Shown piece after piece: positions 10,789 through 22,138 of a stretch of DNA of 64,000 nt (positions are counted from its first letter, which is position 1; each line of letters opens with the position of its first letter). Under the pieces are notes generated by a model, which saw nothing but the letters and a program-made list of their open reading frames with translations, ran no database searches and was not told the origin of the DNA. The translations under genes were made by a program, and so were the position numbers. This DNA is from Chrysemys picta bellii (Eukaryota > Chordata > Testudines > Emydidae): contig NC_088795.1 in assembly GCF_011386835.1 (NCBI RefSeq), positions 104,964,434 through 105,028,433 on the forward strand. The letters run 5' to 3'.

Positions 10789-13638
10789 ATGGGATCCTGG
10801 GAGGAAGCACAAGCAGGAGAGCGCAAGAGGGGAGGACTCCTGTCTCATGCTGAGAAAGAGGGACGATCATTGAGTTATCTTAAGTGCCTATACACAAATG
10901 CAAGGAGCCTGGGAAACAAGCAGGGAGAACTGGAAGTCCTGGCACAGTCAGGGAACTATGATGTGATTGGAATAACAGAGACTTGGTGGGATAACTCACA
11001 TGACTGGAGTACTGTCATGGATGGATATAAACTGTTCAGGAAGGACAGGCAGGGCAGAAAAGGTGGGGGAGTGGCATTGTATGTAAGAGAGGAGTATGAC
11101 TGCTCAGAGCTCCGGTATGATACTGCAGAAAAACCTGAGTGTCTCTGGATAAAGTTGAGAAATGGGAGCAACAAGGGTGATGTCGTGGTTGGAGTCTGCT
11201 ATAGACCACCAGACCAGGGGGATGAGGTGGACGAAGCTTTCTTCTGGCAACTAGCAGAAGTTGCTAGATCGCAGGCCCTGGTTCTCATGGGAGACTTTAA
11301 TCACCCTGATATCTGCTGGGAGAGCAATACAGCGGTGCACAGACAATCCAGGAAATTTTTGGAAAGCGTAGGGGACAATTTCCTGGTGCAAGTGCTGGAG
11401 GAACCAACTAGGGGCAAAGCTTTTCTTGACCTGCTGCTCACAAACAGGGAAGAACTAGTAGGGGAAGCAAAAGTGGATGGGAACCTGGGAGGCAGTGACC
11501 ATGAGATGGTCGAGTTCAGGATCCTGACACAAGGAAGAAAGGAGAGCAGCAGAATATGGACCCTGGACTTCAGAAAAGCAGACTTTGACTCCCTCAGGGA
11601 ACAGATGGGCAGGATCCCCTGGGAGAATAACATGAAGGGCAAAGGGGTCCAGGAGAGCTGGCTGTATTTTAAAGAATCCTTATTGAGGTTGCAGGAACAA
11701 ACCATCCCGATGTGTAGAAAGAATAGTAAATATGGCAGGCGACCAGCTTGGCTAAACAGTGAAATCCTTGCTGATCTTAAACGCAAAAAAGAGGCTTATA
11801 AGAAGTGGAAGATTGGACAAATGACCAGGGAGGAGTATAAAAATATTGCTCAGGCGTGCAGGAGTGAAATCAGGAAGGCCAAATCACACTTGGAGTTGCA
11901 GTTAGCAAGAGATGTTAAGAGTAACAAGAATGGTTTCTTCAGGTATGTTAGCAACAAGAAGAAAATCAAGGAAAGTGTGGGCCCCTTACTGAATGAGGGA
12001 GGCAACCTAGTGACCGAGGATGTGGAAAAAGCTAATGTACTCAATGATTTTTTTGCCTCTGTCTTCACGCACAAGGTCAGCTCCCAGATTGCTGCACTGG
12101 GCAGTACAGCATGGGGAGAAGGTGACCAGCCCTCTGTGGAGAAAGAAGTGGTTCGGGACTATTTAGAAAAACTGGACGTGCACAAGTCCATGGGGCCGGA
12201 TGCGCTGCATCCGAGGGTGCTAAAGGAGTTGGCGGGTGAGATTGCAGAGCCATTAGCCATTATTTTTGAAAACTCATGGCGATCGGGGGAGGTCCCAGAT
12301 GACTGGAAAAAGGCTAATGTAGTGCCCATCTTTAAAAAAGGGAAGAAGGAGGATCCGGGGAACTACAGGCCAGTCAGCCTCACCTCAGTCCCTGGAAAAA
12401 TTATGGAGCAGGTCCTCAAGGAATCAATTATGAAACATTTAGAGGAAAGGAAAGTGATCAGGAACAGTCAGCATGGATTCACGAAGGGGAAGTCGTGCCT
12501 GACTAACCTAATTGCCTTCTATGATGAGATAACTGGCTCTGTGGATGAGGGGAAAGCAGTGGATGTGTTATTTCTTGACTTTAGCAAAGCTTTTGATACT
12601 GTCTCCCACAGTATTCTTGCCACCAAGTTAAAGAAGTATGGGCTGGATGAATGGACTGTAAGGTGGATAGAAAGCTGGCTAGATCGTCGGGCTCAACGGG
12701 TAGTGATCAATGGCTCCATGTCTAGTTGGCAGCCGGTTTCAAGTGGAGTGCCCCAAGGGTCGGTCCTGGGGCCGGTTTTGTTTAATATCTTTATTAATGA
12801 TCTGGAGGATGGTGTGGACTGCACTCTCAGCAAGTTTGCAGATGACACTAAACTAGGAGGCGTGGTAGATACACTAGAGGGTAGGGATCGGATACAGAGG
12901 GACCTAGACAAATTAGAGGATTGGGCAGAAAAAAACCTGATGAGGTTCAACAAGGACAAGTGCAGAGTCCTGCACTTAGGACGGAAGAATCCCATGCACT
13001 GCTACAGACTAGGGACCGAATGGCTAGGTAGCAGTTCTGCTGAAAAGGACCTAGGGGTCACAGTGGACGAGAAGCTGGATATGAGTCAACAGTGTGCTCT
13101 TGTTGCCAAGAAGGCTAACGGCATTTTGGGCTGTATAAGTAGGGGCATTGCCAGCAGATCGAGGAACGTGATCGTTCCCCTTTATTCGACATTGGTGAGG
13201 CCTCATCTGGAATACTGTGTCCAGTTTTGGGCCCCACACTACAAGAAGGATGTGGAAAAATTGGAAAGAGTCCAGCGGAGGGCAACAAAAATGATTAGGG
13301 GTCTGGAGCACATGACTTATGAGGAGAGGCTGAGAGAACTGGGATTGTTTAGTCTCCAGAAGAGAAGAATGAGGGGGGATTTGATAGCAGCCTTCAACTA
13401 CCTGAAGGGGGGTTCCAAAGAGGATGGAGCTCGGCTGTTCTCAGTGGTGGCAGATGACAGAACAAGGAGCAATGGTCTCAAGTTGCGGTGGGGGAAGTCC
13501 AGGTTGGATATCAGGAAAAACTATTTCACTAGGAGGGTGGTGAAACACTGGAATGCGTTACCTAGGGAGGTGGTGGAGTCTCCTTCCTTGGAGGTTTTTA
13601 AGGCCCGGCTTGACAAAGCCCTGGCTGGGATGATTTAG
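10789..13638 (+). CDS. CR1 ORF2: AP endonuclease and reverse transcriptase, intact
   Basis: A 949-codon uninterrupted ORF2 encoding the enzyme for target-primed reverse transcription. The N-terminal AP-endonuclease domain (about residues 30-245) shows YTNARS (Asn37), TETWW (Glu64), GDFNHPD (Asp169, Asn171) and the final SDHEM (Asp237, His238). The reverse transcriptase follows: [29 protein letters not shown] with the first catalytic Asp at 597, [11 protein letters not shown], and FADD at 683-686. A C-terminal CR1 region includes [12 protein letters not shown] and [18 protein letters not shown]. Its length is close to that expected for CR1 ORF2. All visible catalytic residues are present. The first ATG in frame is at 10789, 44 bases after ORF1. 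Whether it is active cannot be told from sequence alone. Confidence 0.95.
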   Translation: MGSWEEAQAGERKRGGLLSHAEKEGRSLSYLKCLYTNARSLGNKQGELEVLAQSGNYDVIGITETWWDNSHDWSTVMDGYKLFRKDRQGRKGGGVALYVREEYDCSELRYDTAEKPECLWIKLRNGSNKGDVVVGVCYRPPDQGDEVDEAFFWQLAEVARSQALVLMGDFNHPDICWESNTAVHRQSRKFLESVGDNFLVQVLEEPTRGKAFLDLLLTNREELVGEAKVDGNLGGSDHEMVEFRILTQGRKESSRIWTLDFRKADFDSLREQMGRIPWENNMKGKGVQESWLYFKESLLRLQEQTIPMCRKNSKYGRRPAWLNSEILADLKRKKEAYKKWKIGQMTREEYKNIAQACRSEIRKAKSHLELQLARDVKSNKNGFFRYVSNKKKIKESVGPLLNEGGNLVTEDVEKANVLNDFFASVFTHKVSSQIAALGSTAWGEGDQPSVEKEVVRDYLEKLDVHKSMGPDALHPRVLKELAGEIAEPLAIIFENSWRSGEVPDDWKKANVVPIFKKGKKEDPGNYRPVSLTSVPGKIMEQVLKESIMKHLEERKVIRNSQHGFTKGKSCLTNLIAFYDEITGSVDEGKAVDVLFLDFSKAFDTVSHSILATKLKKYGLDEWTVRWIESWLDRRAQRVVINGSMSSWQPVSSGVPQGSVLGPVLFNIFINDLEDGVDCTLSKFADDTKLGGVVDTLEGRDRIQRDLDKLEDWAEKNLMRFNKDKCRVLHLGRKNPMHCYRLGTEWLGSSSAEKDLGVTVDEKLDMSQQCALVAKKANGILGCISRGIASRSRNVIVPLYSTLVRPHLEYCVQFWAPHYKKDVEKLERVQRRATKMIRGLEHMTYEERLRELGLFSLQKRRMRGDLIAAFNYLKGGSKEDGARLFSVVADDRTRSNGLKLRWGKSRLDIRKNYFTRRVVKHWNALPREVVESPSLEVFKARLDKALAGMI

Positions 13639-13732
13639 CTGGGAATTGGTCCTGCTTTGAGCAGGGGGTTGGACTAGATGACCTCTTGAGGTCCCTTCCA
13701 ACTCTGATATTCTATGATTCTATGATTCTATG
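13639..13732 (+). promoter_or_regulatory. CR1 3' UTR: hairpin and octamer repeats
   Basis: The short 3' UTR holds a perfect GACCTC-TT-GAGGTC hairpin (within 'gatgacctcttgaggtcc') and then three tandem ATTCTATG octamers at 13709-13732. In CR1 elements the 3' hairpin and octamers are the region used for template recognition by the reverse transcriptase. The same tail appears inverted at 59.81 kb, and a related one is at the 3' end of the tRNA-derived SINE at 48.9 kb. Confidence 0.85.
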
Positions 13733-13736
13733 ATAG

Positions 13737-14706
13737 GGTGGTATTTATGTGACCATTGCTTATTAGCACAGTAGTGTCCAGGAAATGGACCGCTTGTGTG
13801 GATTGATCTAGGCTGAGGTTGATGGTGGGATGGAAATTATTGAAATCATGGTGGAATTCCTCAAGGGCTTCTTTTCCATGGGTCCAGATGATGAAGATGT
13901 CATCAATGTAGCGCAAGTAGAGTAGGGGCGTTAGGGGACGAGAGCAAAGGAAGCGTTCTAAGTCAGCCATAAAAATGTTGGCATACTGTGGGGCCATGCG
14001 AGTACCCATAGCAGTGCCGCTGACTTGAAGGTATATATTGTCCCCAAATGTGAAATAATTGTGGGTGAGGACAAAGTCACAAAGTTCAGCCACCAGGTTA
14101 GCTGTGACATTATCAGGGATACTGTTCCTGATAGCTTGTAGTCCATCTTTGTGTGGAATATTGGTGTAGAGGGCTTCTACGTCCATAGTGGCCAGGATGG
14201 TGTTTTCTGGAAGATCACCGATGGATTGTAGTTTCCTCAGGAAGTCAGTGGTGTCTCGAAGATAGCTGGGAGTGCTGGTAGCGAAGGACCTGAGAAGAGA
14301 GTCCACATAACCAGACAAGCCTGATGTTAGGGTGCCAATGCCTGAGATGATGGGGCATCCAGGATTTCCAGGTTTATGGATCTTGGGTAGCAAATAGAAT
14401 ACCCCTGGTTGGGGTTCTAGGCATGTATCTGTACAGATTTGTTCCTTTGCTTTGTCAGGGAGTTTTTTTAGCAGATGGTGTAGTTTCTTTAGTTAATCAT
14501 CAGCGGGATCAGAGGATAATGGCCTATAGAATGTGGTGTTGGAGAGCTGTCTAGCAGCCTCTTGGTCATATTCCAATCTATTCATGACGATGACAGCACC
14601 TCCTTTGTCAGCCTTTTTGATTATGATGTCAGAGTTGTTTCTGCGGCTGTAGATGGCGTTGTGTTCAGCATGGCTGAGGTTATGGGGCAAGTGATGTTGC
14701 TTTTTT
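13737..14706 (-). pseudogene. PLE N-terminal half: reverse transcriptase
   Basis: The upstream part of the PLE ORF (minus strand), truncated at 14706. It reads DIIIKKADKGGAVIVMN near the N-terminus, then an in-frame TAA at 14493-14495, then LPKIHKPGNPGCPIISG, ATMDVEALYTNIPH, GTAMGTRMAPQYANIF and YLRYIDDIFIIW (the YIDD catalytic motif). It ends in VHFLDTTVL and HINTT at the CR1 junction. The frame is the same on both sides of the stop. LPKIHKP, DVEALYTNIP and YIDD are signatures of PLE reverse transcriptases. The protein is broken by truncation, one stop and the CR1 insertion. Confidence 0.92.
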
Positions 14707-14715
14707 TAGTAGATT

Positions 14716-16187
14716 TAAAAAAAAAGTGTACAGTGCAGGCAACTCATGATCATTTCAATATCTACCTCAGGGCTTCTGTCAGCCACTGCCCTGCCTTTGC
14801 CATCTTGGTCCCCAGCCAACCTACAGGTAGGACCTTGTCATCCCATCTCCCCTGGAATGAGGGTTAGGGTGGGCTATAAAGCAAGTGGGTTGGCTCCCAG
14901 TCATAGGCACCCCTCTCTCCCCTGTTCTGCTCCTTTAACAGACACATTCTTTAAATCCTTTACCAAACCATTTGTCTGATCACCATATCCTCTCCATAGG
15001 GAGTACCTGCACTGGACATAGACCACATGGAGGGACCAGCAGTTAGCTTGGCTTCCCCTTCCCCCCAGCTGGGTTCCCCAACATCTCCTAATGACCCCTG
15101 TGCTGCTCTGGGGAAAAAGAAGCTGCTCCTGCCAAGCTTGTACTTTATCAACTCGCTTCTCTTTTGGTCCCTGGGGGATAAGGCAGCATCATCATGCTGA
15201 CCCCATTCTGCTTCTGCAGCAATTTCCATGCCTCTCTAGTCTCCCGCCCATCCAGCAGTATACCCCAACCACATGCCTCCCCAACCCCCGCTAAAGATGC
15301 CGTGCGGTCATTGTCTCTGTATCTGTTCTGTGGATAAACAGAGGACTTCAGATCCCATTAATGTTAGTCTGAAACCTGCCACTAGAATTATGTTTCAAAT
15401 AAAGCAGACAGCATCCATGCTACTGTGTTTCGAGGTTGCTGAAAATGCGACAAACACACAACTGGAAATGGAGAAACCTTTTATTCTGAGAAAACAGTAA
15501 ACCTTCTCTTGCCGAATTTTTATTTCAAAGGGGCTGTCCATAAATTATGTATTAAGGGGTGGGGAGGTTCTTAATTTTGTGTGTTTGTTTCAGTATTACA
15601 AAGGGGTTGGTAAGTCTTGGGAAAAAAATCACCAGAAGATGTGTTACATAATTTATGGAGAGCCCCAAATATAAAAACTGTTGGCTTTTGGCCTGACCTG
15701 AGCTTTACTTGTATGAAGCAGCAGAACTGATTACAATGGAGCATATTTCTTAAAACAACTATCAGCCACAAAGATATGGGAATAAATTATCCATTCCCCA
15801 AATTTGTCTAATTTTCTAGTGCTATTGTTTAAAAATAGAGTCTTTCCGCAGTTTCTGCTCCAGCAGCTTCTACTCCACTCAGCTTAGATTCTCCAGAATT
15901 GGCAGCACTGCAAGCAGCATCTCCAGCTATCAATCACTTGACACAAAACACAGAGGGTGATTCTATACTAGAGGTACTAGCAGACACTACAGAAAGAAGC
16001 TTTACAGTAGCAAATAAGAAAACTTTAGAAAACTACAAAAATAGCAAAAAGTTAAGAGGGTGAAGACCAAGAGAAGAAGAGGAAACTTGGTAGCTAAGAG
16101 GAAGTGGGAAAACAGTCCTTGATTCCCTTCAGATGCAGCACTGCAACTAAATGAAAAATACTTCATAGGAATATCTGAAGTGCAGAA
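14716..16187. other. No supported gene
   Basis: Unique-looking DNA with short chance frames only (up to 101 codons, no recognisable domain). No terminal repeats or RNA gene found. Confidence 0.5.
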
Positions 16188-16195
16188 CCTAACTC

Positions 16196-17192
16196 TAGGG
16201 TTACCATTCATCCGGATTCTGCCGGACATGTCCGGCTTTTTTGAGTTAAAAATAGCATCCAGGGGGGATTTGTAAATGTCCGGATTTCCCCCCCCATGCA
16301 GAGCGTGCGCAGCTTAGAGGGCAGCTGGCCGGATCCTGCCACTCGCATGGGGCTCCGGCAGCCAAAGTCCTTCCTCCACTTCCCCCTCCACTCCCCTGCA
16401 ACTTGAGACAACTCCCCTCCTCTCTCTCACTCCCTCCCCCCACTCCCTGCATTCGCAGATCGCCGGCCGGCCGTTCGCATCGGGTCTCCGGCAGTCTGGA
16501 GGTCTGACCCTGCTCCCCTCGCCCACTGCCGAGCGCGCCGTTCTGCAGCACAGTAAGGGGGCCAGGGGGTCAGAAGCGGCAGGGAGGTTCTGGTGGGGGT
16601 AGTCAAGAGACAGGGAGCAGGGGGGAGGGGTGGATGGGTCAGGAGTTGGGGGGGGCTGTCTGGGGGTTGGGGTGTAAGGTTTTGGGCAGTCAGAGTACAG
16701 GTGGGGGGGGTCTCAGGAGGGGGCAGTTGGGGACAAGGCACAGGGAGGCTTAGGTAGGCGGTGGGGTTCTGGAGGGCAGTTAGGAGCAGAGGTCCCAGGA
16801 GGGGGCAGTCAGGGGACAGGGAGCAGAGGGGTTTAGATGGGTCAGGAGTTCGGGGGGGGGGGCTGTCAGGGAGTGGGGGTATGGATAAGGGTTGGGGCAG
16901 TCAGGGGACAGGTAGGGGGTAGGGTCCTAGGGGGCCAGTTAGGATGTGGGGAAGGTCTCAGAAGGGGGCAGTCAGGGGACAAGAGGCAGGGAGGCTTAGG
17001 GAGGGAGTGGAGTCCTGGGGGGGAGGTTAGGGGCAGGGGTCCCAGGAGGGGGCAGTCAGAGGACAAGGAGTGCGGGGGAGGGTTGGAGGTTCTGAGGGGG
17101 CGGGAAGTGGGAGGGAGTGGAAGGGGCAGGGGCGGGGCTAGGGCAGGGCTCCTCCTGTCCTCTTTTTTGATTGTTGAAATATGGTAACCCTA
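16196..17192 (+). mobile_element. hAT-type MITE, TAGGGTTACCAT family, copy 1
   Basis: The termini are perfect inverted repeats, TAGGGTTACCAT and ATGGTAACCCTA. They are flanked by a perfect 8-bp TSD, CCTAACTC, at 16188-16195 and 17193-17200. Near the left end is the palindrome CCGGACATGTCCGG. The interior from about 16560 to 17150 is a G-rich imperfect minisatellite built on 'gggggcagtcaggggaca'. There is no transposase. The second copy is at 26061-26820 in inverted orientation. The 8-bp TSD indicates hAT-type transposition. The open frames here come from the repeat. Confidence 0.92.
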
Positions 17193-17200
17193 CCTAACTC

Positions 17201-17691
17201 ATCCATTTCTGATCTTCAAAAATGACAACCACCACCAACAACACCACCACCAGCACTCAGGTTTATTGTCAGGCATGGTAAGAAAGAATAAAAAAATATA
17301 CATTGTAAACACACACATTTAATATGCCTGGATTTGGCACTATTGATTTCTCCCATCTTGGAAAATGAAAATCAGTGCAGTCAGTTTCACTTTTGTTTTT
17401 GAGCTGTTTCATTTTCACAGTTTCAAAAATTTCAGGCAACAATTCGTTTTTAAAAACTAACTGCATTCACCAGGATATAAGAACATGGGGCCGGGGGACA
17501 TTTCTATTGGTTTTTGGTTTTGCAGAAGCTTGTTTTTACAAAAAATATATTTTGGACCAAATTAAATTGCGAGAGTGTCCCTTTAATTCACTATCAATTC
17601 CTAATCTAATAAGGAAATATGGGTCCTGGTCAGATAAAGCACATGCTGATCCTACAGACGTCAATGGGACTACTCGTGCTTAAAAGTGAAT
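17201..17691. other. No supported gene
   Basis: AT-rich sequence between repeats. The 102-codon frame at 17375-17683 has no recognisable domain. Confidence 0.5.
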
Positions 17692-18388
17692 AATAGATTT
17701 CAGCGCCAAAAGGGACCAATTAGTCTGATTTTCTGTATAACATATGTCATAAAACTTCTCCAAAATAATTTCTAGAGCGGATCTTTCAGGAAAAAAAAAA
17801 TCATCCAATCTTGATTTACAAGTTGCCAGTGATGGGACTCCACTATGATCTTTGGTAAATAGTTCAAATTGTTAATTAACCTCACTGTTAATTTACAATG
17901 ATTTCCAGTTAGCATTTGTCCAGTTTTAATTTCAAACCATTGGATTACATTATACCTTTCTGAAGGGCCCATTATCAAATATTTTTTCACCATGTAGGTA
18001 CTTACAGATTGCAATCAAGTCGCCCCTTAACCGTCTCTTTGTGAAGCAAAACAGATTGAGCTCTTCCAATCTATCATTATAAAGCAGGTTTTCTAGTCTT
18101 TAAATTGGAAAGGGTTCAGGGAAGAGCCACAAGAATGACTTAATCAACATTCTTCTGGTGTCCACAATTCAAGAACCGGAAACAGTATTCCAGCAGCAGT
18201 TGCACCAGTGCCAAATACAGAGGTAAAATAATTCTACTCCTACTCAGAATACCCCTGTTTATGTATCCAGGAATCACACTAGTTCTTTTGACCACAGAGT
18301 TGCACCGAGAGCTCATGCTCAGATGATTATCGACAACAACTACCCCAAAATCTTTTTCAGTTACTACTTCACAGGATAAATCCCCCAT
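17692..18388 (-). mobile_element. Older CR1 LINE, 3' half, interrupted
   Basis: Antisense CR1. The 3' end is near 17692 ('gatttcagcgccaaaaggga'), and the minus strand encodes eroded LGVVVVDNHLSMSS- and ILPLYLALV-like text matching the CR1 ORF2 C-terminus. It stops at 'cccccat' (18388), where a plus-strand CR1 begins. The continuation is at 20743-22110, so this is one element split by a later insertion. Confidence 0.85.
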
Positions 18389-20742
18389 GCTTGAATAATA
18401 AGAATATAGCAGTAGGGATGTATTACAGAACATCTGACCAGGATGATGATAGTGACTGTGAAATGCTCAGGGAGATTAGAGAGGCTATTAAAATAAAACA
18501 ATAATAATCAAGGATTTCAATTACCCCATGTAAACTGGGTACATATCACCTCAGAAAGGAATGCAGAGATAAAGTTTCTTGACACCTTAAATGACTGCTT
18601 CTTGGAGCAGCTAGTCCTGGAACCCACAAGAGGCGAGGCAATTCTTGATTTAGTCCTAAGTGGAGCACAGGATCAGGTCCAAGAGGTGAACATAGCTGGA
18701 CCGCTTGGTAATGGTGACCATAATTTAATTAAAGTTAACATCCCTGTGGTGAAGAAAACACCACAGCAGCCCAACACTGTAGCATTTAATTCCAGAAAGG
18801 GGAAATACAGAAAAATGAGCAGGTTAGTTAAACAGAAATTAAAAGGTATAGCACCAAAAGTAAAATCCCTGCAAGCTGCATGGAAACTTTTTAAAGACAC
18901 CGTAATAGAGACTGAACTTACATGTATACCACAAATTAAAAAAAATATCTATCTATCTATCTATCTATCTATATATTATAGTAAGAGAACCAAAAAAGAG
19001 CTACCGTGGCTAAACAACAAAGTAAAAGAAGCAGTGAGTGGCAAAAAGGCATCATTTTAAAAGTGGAAGTTAAATCCTAATGAGGAAAATAGAAAGGAGC
19101 ATAAACTCTGGCAAATGAAGTGTAAAAAAAAATATAATTAGGAAGGCCAAAAAAGAATTTGAAGAACAGCTAGCCAAAAACTCAAAAAGTAATAGCAAAA
19201 TTGTTTTTAAGTACATCAGAAGCAGGAAGCTTGCTAACCAACCAGTGGGGCCCTGGACGATCGAGATACAAAAGGAGCACTTAAAAATGATAAAGTCATC
19301 TGTAACCTGCCATTTAAATCAGTTTCTGTATCAAATGACTGGAGGATAGCTAATGTGATGTCAATTTTTAAAAAGGGCTCCAGAGGTGACCCTGGCAATT
19401 ATAGGTCAGTAAGCATCACTTCAGTAACGGGCAAACAGATTGAAACTATAGTAAAGAACAAATTTGTCAGACACATAGATGAACTTAATTTGTTGGGGAA
19501 TATAGTCAAAATGGTTTTTGTAAAGGGAAATCATGCCTCACCAATCTACTAGATTTCTTTGAGGGCGTCAACAAGCATGTGGACAAGAGGGAGCCAGTGG
19601 ATAGGGTGTATTTAGATTTTCAGAAATCCTTAGACAAGGTCCCTCAAAGGCTCTTAAACAAAGTAAGCAGTCATGGGATAAGAGGGAACGTTCTCTCATA
19701 GATAGGAAACAAAGGGTTGAAATAAATGGTCAGTTTTCAGAATGGAGAAAGGTAAATAGTGGTGTCCCCCAAGAGTCTGTACCGGGACCAGTCCAATTCA
19801 ACATATTCATAAATGACCTGGAAAAAGGGGTAAACAGTGAGGTGGCAAAATTTGCAGATGATACAAAACTACTCAAGATAGTTAAGTCCTAGGCAGACTG
19901 CAAAGAGCTACAAATGGATCTCTCAAAACTTGGTGACCTGGCAACAAAATGGCAGATGAAAATTATGTTGATAAATGCAAAGTAATGCACATTGGAAAAC
20001 ATAATTCTTACTACAGATATAAAATAACGGGGTCTAAATTAGCTTTTACCACTCAAGAAAGATCTTGGAGTCATTGTGGATAGTTCTCTGAAAACATCCT
20101 CTCAATGTGCAGAGGCAGTCAAAAAAAGCTAACAAAGTTGGGAATCATTAAGAAAGGGGTAGATAAGGCAGAAAATATCCTATTGCCTCTATATAAATCC
20201 ATGGTTCGCCCACATCTTGAATACTACCTGCAGATGTGGTCGCCCCATCTCAAAACAGATATATTGGACTTGGAAAAGGTTCAGAAAAGAACAGCAAAAA
20301 TGATTAGGGGTATGGAATGGCTTCTGTATGAGGAGAGACTAATAAAACTTTGACTTCTCAGCTTGGAAAAGAGACAACTAAGGGGGGGGGGTCAGGTTTA
20401 AAACACACAAGGAAATATTTTTTCACACAACGCATAGTCACCCTGTGGAACTCTTTGCCAGAGGATGTTGTGAAGGCCAAGGACTATAACACGGTTCAAA
20501 AAAGAACTATATATGTTCATGGAGGATAGGTCCATCAATGGCTATTAGCCAAGATTGCCAGGGATGGTGTCCCTAGCCTCTGTTTGCCAGAAGCTGGGAA
20601 TGGGCGACAGGGGATGGATCACTTGATGATTACCTGTTCTGTTCACTCCCTCTGGGGCACCTGGCATTGGCCACTGTCAAAGACAGGATACTGGGCTTGA
20701 TGGACCTTTGGTTTGACCCAGTATGGCCGTTCTTATGTTCTT
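18389..20742 (+). mobile_element. CR1 LINE, 5'-truncated and degenerate, nested
   Basis: A plus-strand CR1 of a different, older subfamily than the one at 9.8 kb. It covers late endonuclease (LEPTRGEAILDLVLSGAQDQ, NGDHNLIKV), reverse transcriptase (SIFKKGSRGDPGNYRSVSIT, 'aaatttgcagatgatacaaa' for KFADDTK) and the C-terminal part (MVRPHLEYYLQMWSPH, RTAKMIRGMEW). It ends in the 3' tail 'gtatggccgttcttatgttc'. Multiple frameshifts and stops are present. Two internal deletions are inferred, near 19295 (part of the RT) and near 20385. Only an AT dinucleotide is shared at the two junctions with the older CR1. It cannot be functional. Confidence 0.9.
18946..18974 (+). repeat. TATC tetranucleotide microsatellite inside CR1
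   Basis: About seven TATC units interrupt the CR1 coding sequence between text encoding CIPQIKK and SKRTKKELPWLNN. This is an expansion after insertion and not part of the CR1. Confidence 0.9.
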
Positions 20743-22110
20743 ATCCTATAAGTATGGCCTATATTCTTCATTCCTAGATTTATATATTTACACTTAGCAG
20801 TATTAAAATGCATATTGTTATCTTGCACTAAGCTTGCAAAGCAATCCAGTTCACTTTATTGGTGACCGGTCTTCTTCATTATTTACTACTCTCCCCAATT
20901 TTTGCATCATTTGCAAACTTTATCAATGGTGATTTTATGTTTTCTTCTAGGTAAATAAAAGTGTTAAATAGCATAGGGCAAAGAACAGGTCCCTGCAGGA
21001 CCCCACTAGAAATCCACCAGTTTGATGATGATTCCCTATTTAAAATTACATTTTTAGTCCTATCAGTTTTTAGCCTAGCCAGGTTTTAAAGTGTGCCACG
21101 TTAATTTTATATCTTTCTAGTTCTTTAATCAAAATGTCATGCATTACCAAGTCAAGTGCCTTATAGAAGTCTAAGTACATTACATCAACACTATTACCTT
21201 AATCAACCAAACTTTAATCTCATCAGAAACGGATCTCAAGTTAGTCTGAAAGGATCAATTTTTCATAAACCCATGTAGATTGGAATTAATTATATTATCC
21301 TCCCCTAACTCTTTATTAATTGAGTCCCATATCAGCCACTCCATTATCTCACCCGGAATGGAAGTCAGGCTGACAGGCCTAGAGGTACCTGGGTCACTCT
21401 AAGTATTGGCACAACATTAGTTTTCTCCACTTTTTTTTCCCTCCAATTTCCCCAGTGTTCCTAGACTCATTGAAAAAATATACACCCACACCCACCCACA
21501 CCCCCTACTGGTTCAGCAGGCCCCTCAGCCAGTTCTTTTATAACTCTTGAATGCAAGTTATTTGAATGTGCTTGGTTCAAAACATCTAACTGTAATAGCT
21601 CTATTTAACATCTTCCTGAGATAGTAATGGAGTGGAAAGAATGGTATCGTATAATATGACTAAATATCTGTTTTTTCCTCAAATACAGAACAGAAATATT
21701 TATTGAACACTTCTGCCTTTTCTGCATTGTTATTGGTAAGTGTTCCATTTCCACCTAGTAACAGACCAGTACCATATAGTTAGGATACTTTTTTCCTATT
21801 ATACTTTAAAAATTAAACCCTCCTTTTTATTGTTCTTAAGTCTAGGGACTATAGATTTCTTCCTCTGCTCTTTATTTCCTTTATCAATTTTCTACAATTC
21901 CTAGCTTCTGATTTATATTCATTACTATTTATTTCCCCTTTTTTTAAAAATACCAGTCTTCACTTTCACTCCAAACTAAGCTGGTGCTTGAAGCAGATCT
22001 CTTTCTTGATGATAGCTTTTTTGGCATCTAGTAATGTTTTCTTAAACCAATTCCCAATTATCATTCACATTTAAAATCTGATTAAATTCTTCCTCCTTAT
22101 ATTCTTAAGT
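20743..22110 (-). mobile_element. Older CR1 LINE, 5' half of the interrupted copy
   Basis: Antisense CR1 continuing from 18388: 'cctataagtatggcctatat' directly follows the 'cccccat' end of the left half once the nested plus-strand CR1 is removed. It includes antisense 'gggtccctgcaggaccccac'-type text and 'caggctgacaggcctagagg' (the RT segment encoding [13 protein letters not shown] residues). It runs upstream into the endonuclease/RT linker near 22.1 kb, where it is truncated. It carries many indels, so it is clearly old. Confidence 0.82.
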
Positions 22111-22138
22111 TCTTTCTTAGATAAGGGATAAGCCATAC

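Larger units (their letters stand above)
9765..13732 (+). mobile_element. CR1 LINE, nearly full-length, ORF2 intact
   Basis: A plus-strand non-LTR retrotransposon of the CR1 clade, inserted in the PLE between codons for HINTT and LYRKPTD. The left PLE flank ends in ATAG (9761-9764) and the right flank resumes with ATAG (13733-13736), giving a 4-bp target duplication. Joining the flanks restores the PLE reading across the junction. The 3' end has three ATTCTATG octamers instead of poly(A), the CR1 hallmark. The 5' end truncates inside ORF1: the ORF1 frame stays open from the first ATG at 9782 back to the junction. No inactivating change is visible in ORF2, so this is a recent insertion. Confidence 0.97.
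8570..14706 (-). mobile_element. Penelope-like retroelement, 5'-truncated, split by CR1
   Basis: A Penelope-like element lies on the minus strand, encoding a reverse transcriptase with a C-terminal GIY-YIG endonuclease (the endonuclease-positive PLE architecture). It is bounded by a 9-bp TSD, TAGTAGATT, at 8561-8569 and 14707-14715. The minus-strand 5' end at 14706 falls inside the coding region, so the copy is 5'-truncated. Its 3' end includes the stretch 'agcataagctttcgtggg' that recurs in the copies at 32.7 and 38.0 kb. A CR1 at 9765-13732 interrupts it; without the CR1 the element is about 2.17 kb. Two nonsense codons and a frameshift show it is dead. Neptune, Poseidon or another clade cannot be decided here. 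Confidence 0.92.

Noticed and set aside
18140..18433. 97-codon frame resembling a conserved protein
   Set aside because: It is eroded antisense CR1 ORF2 C-terminal text, not a host gene.
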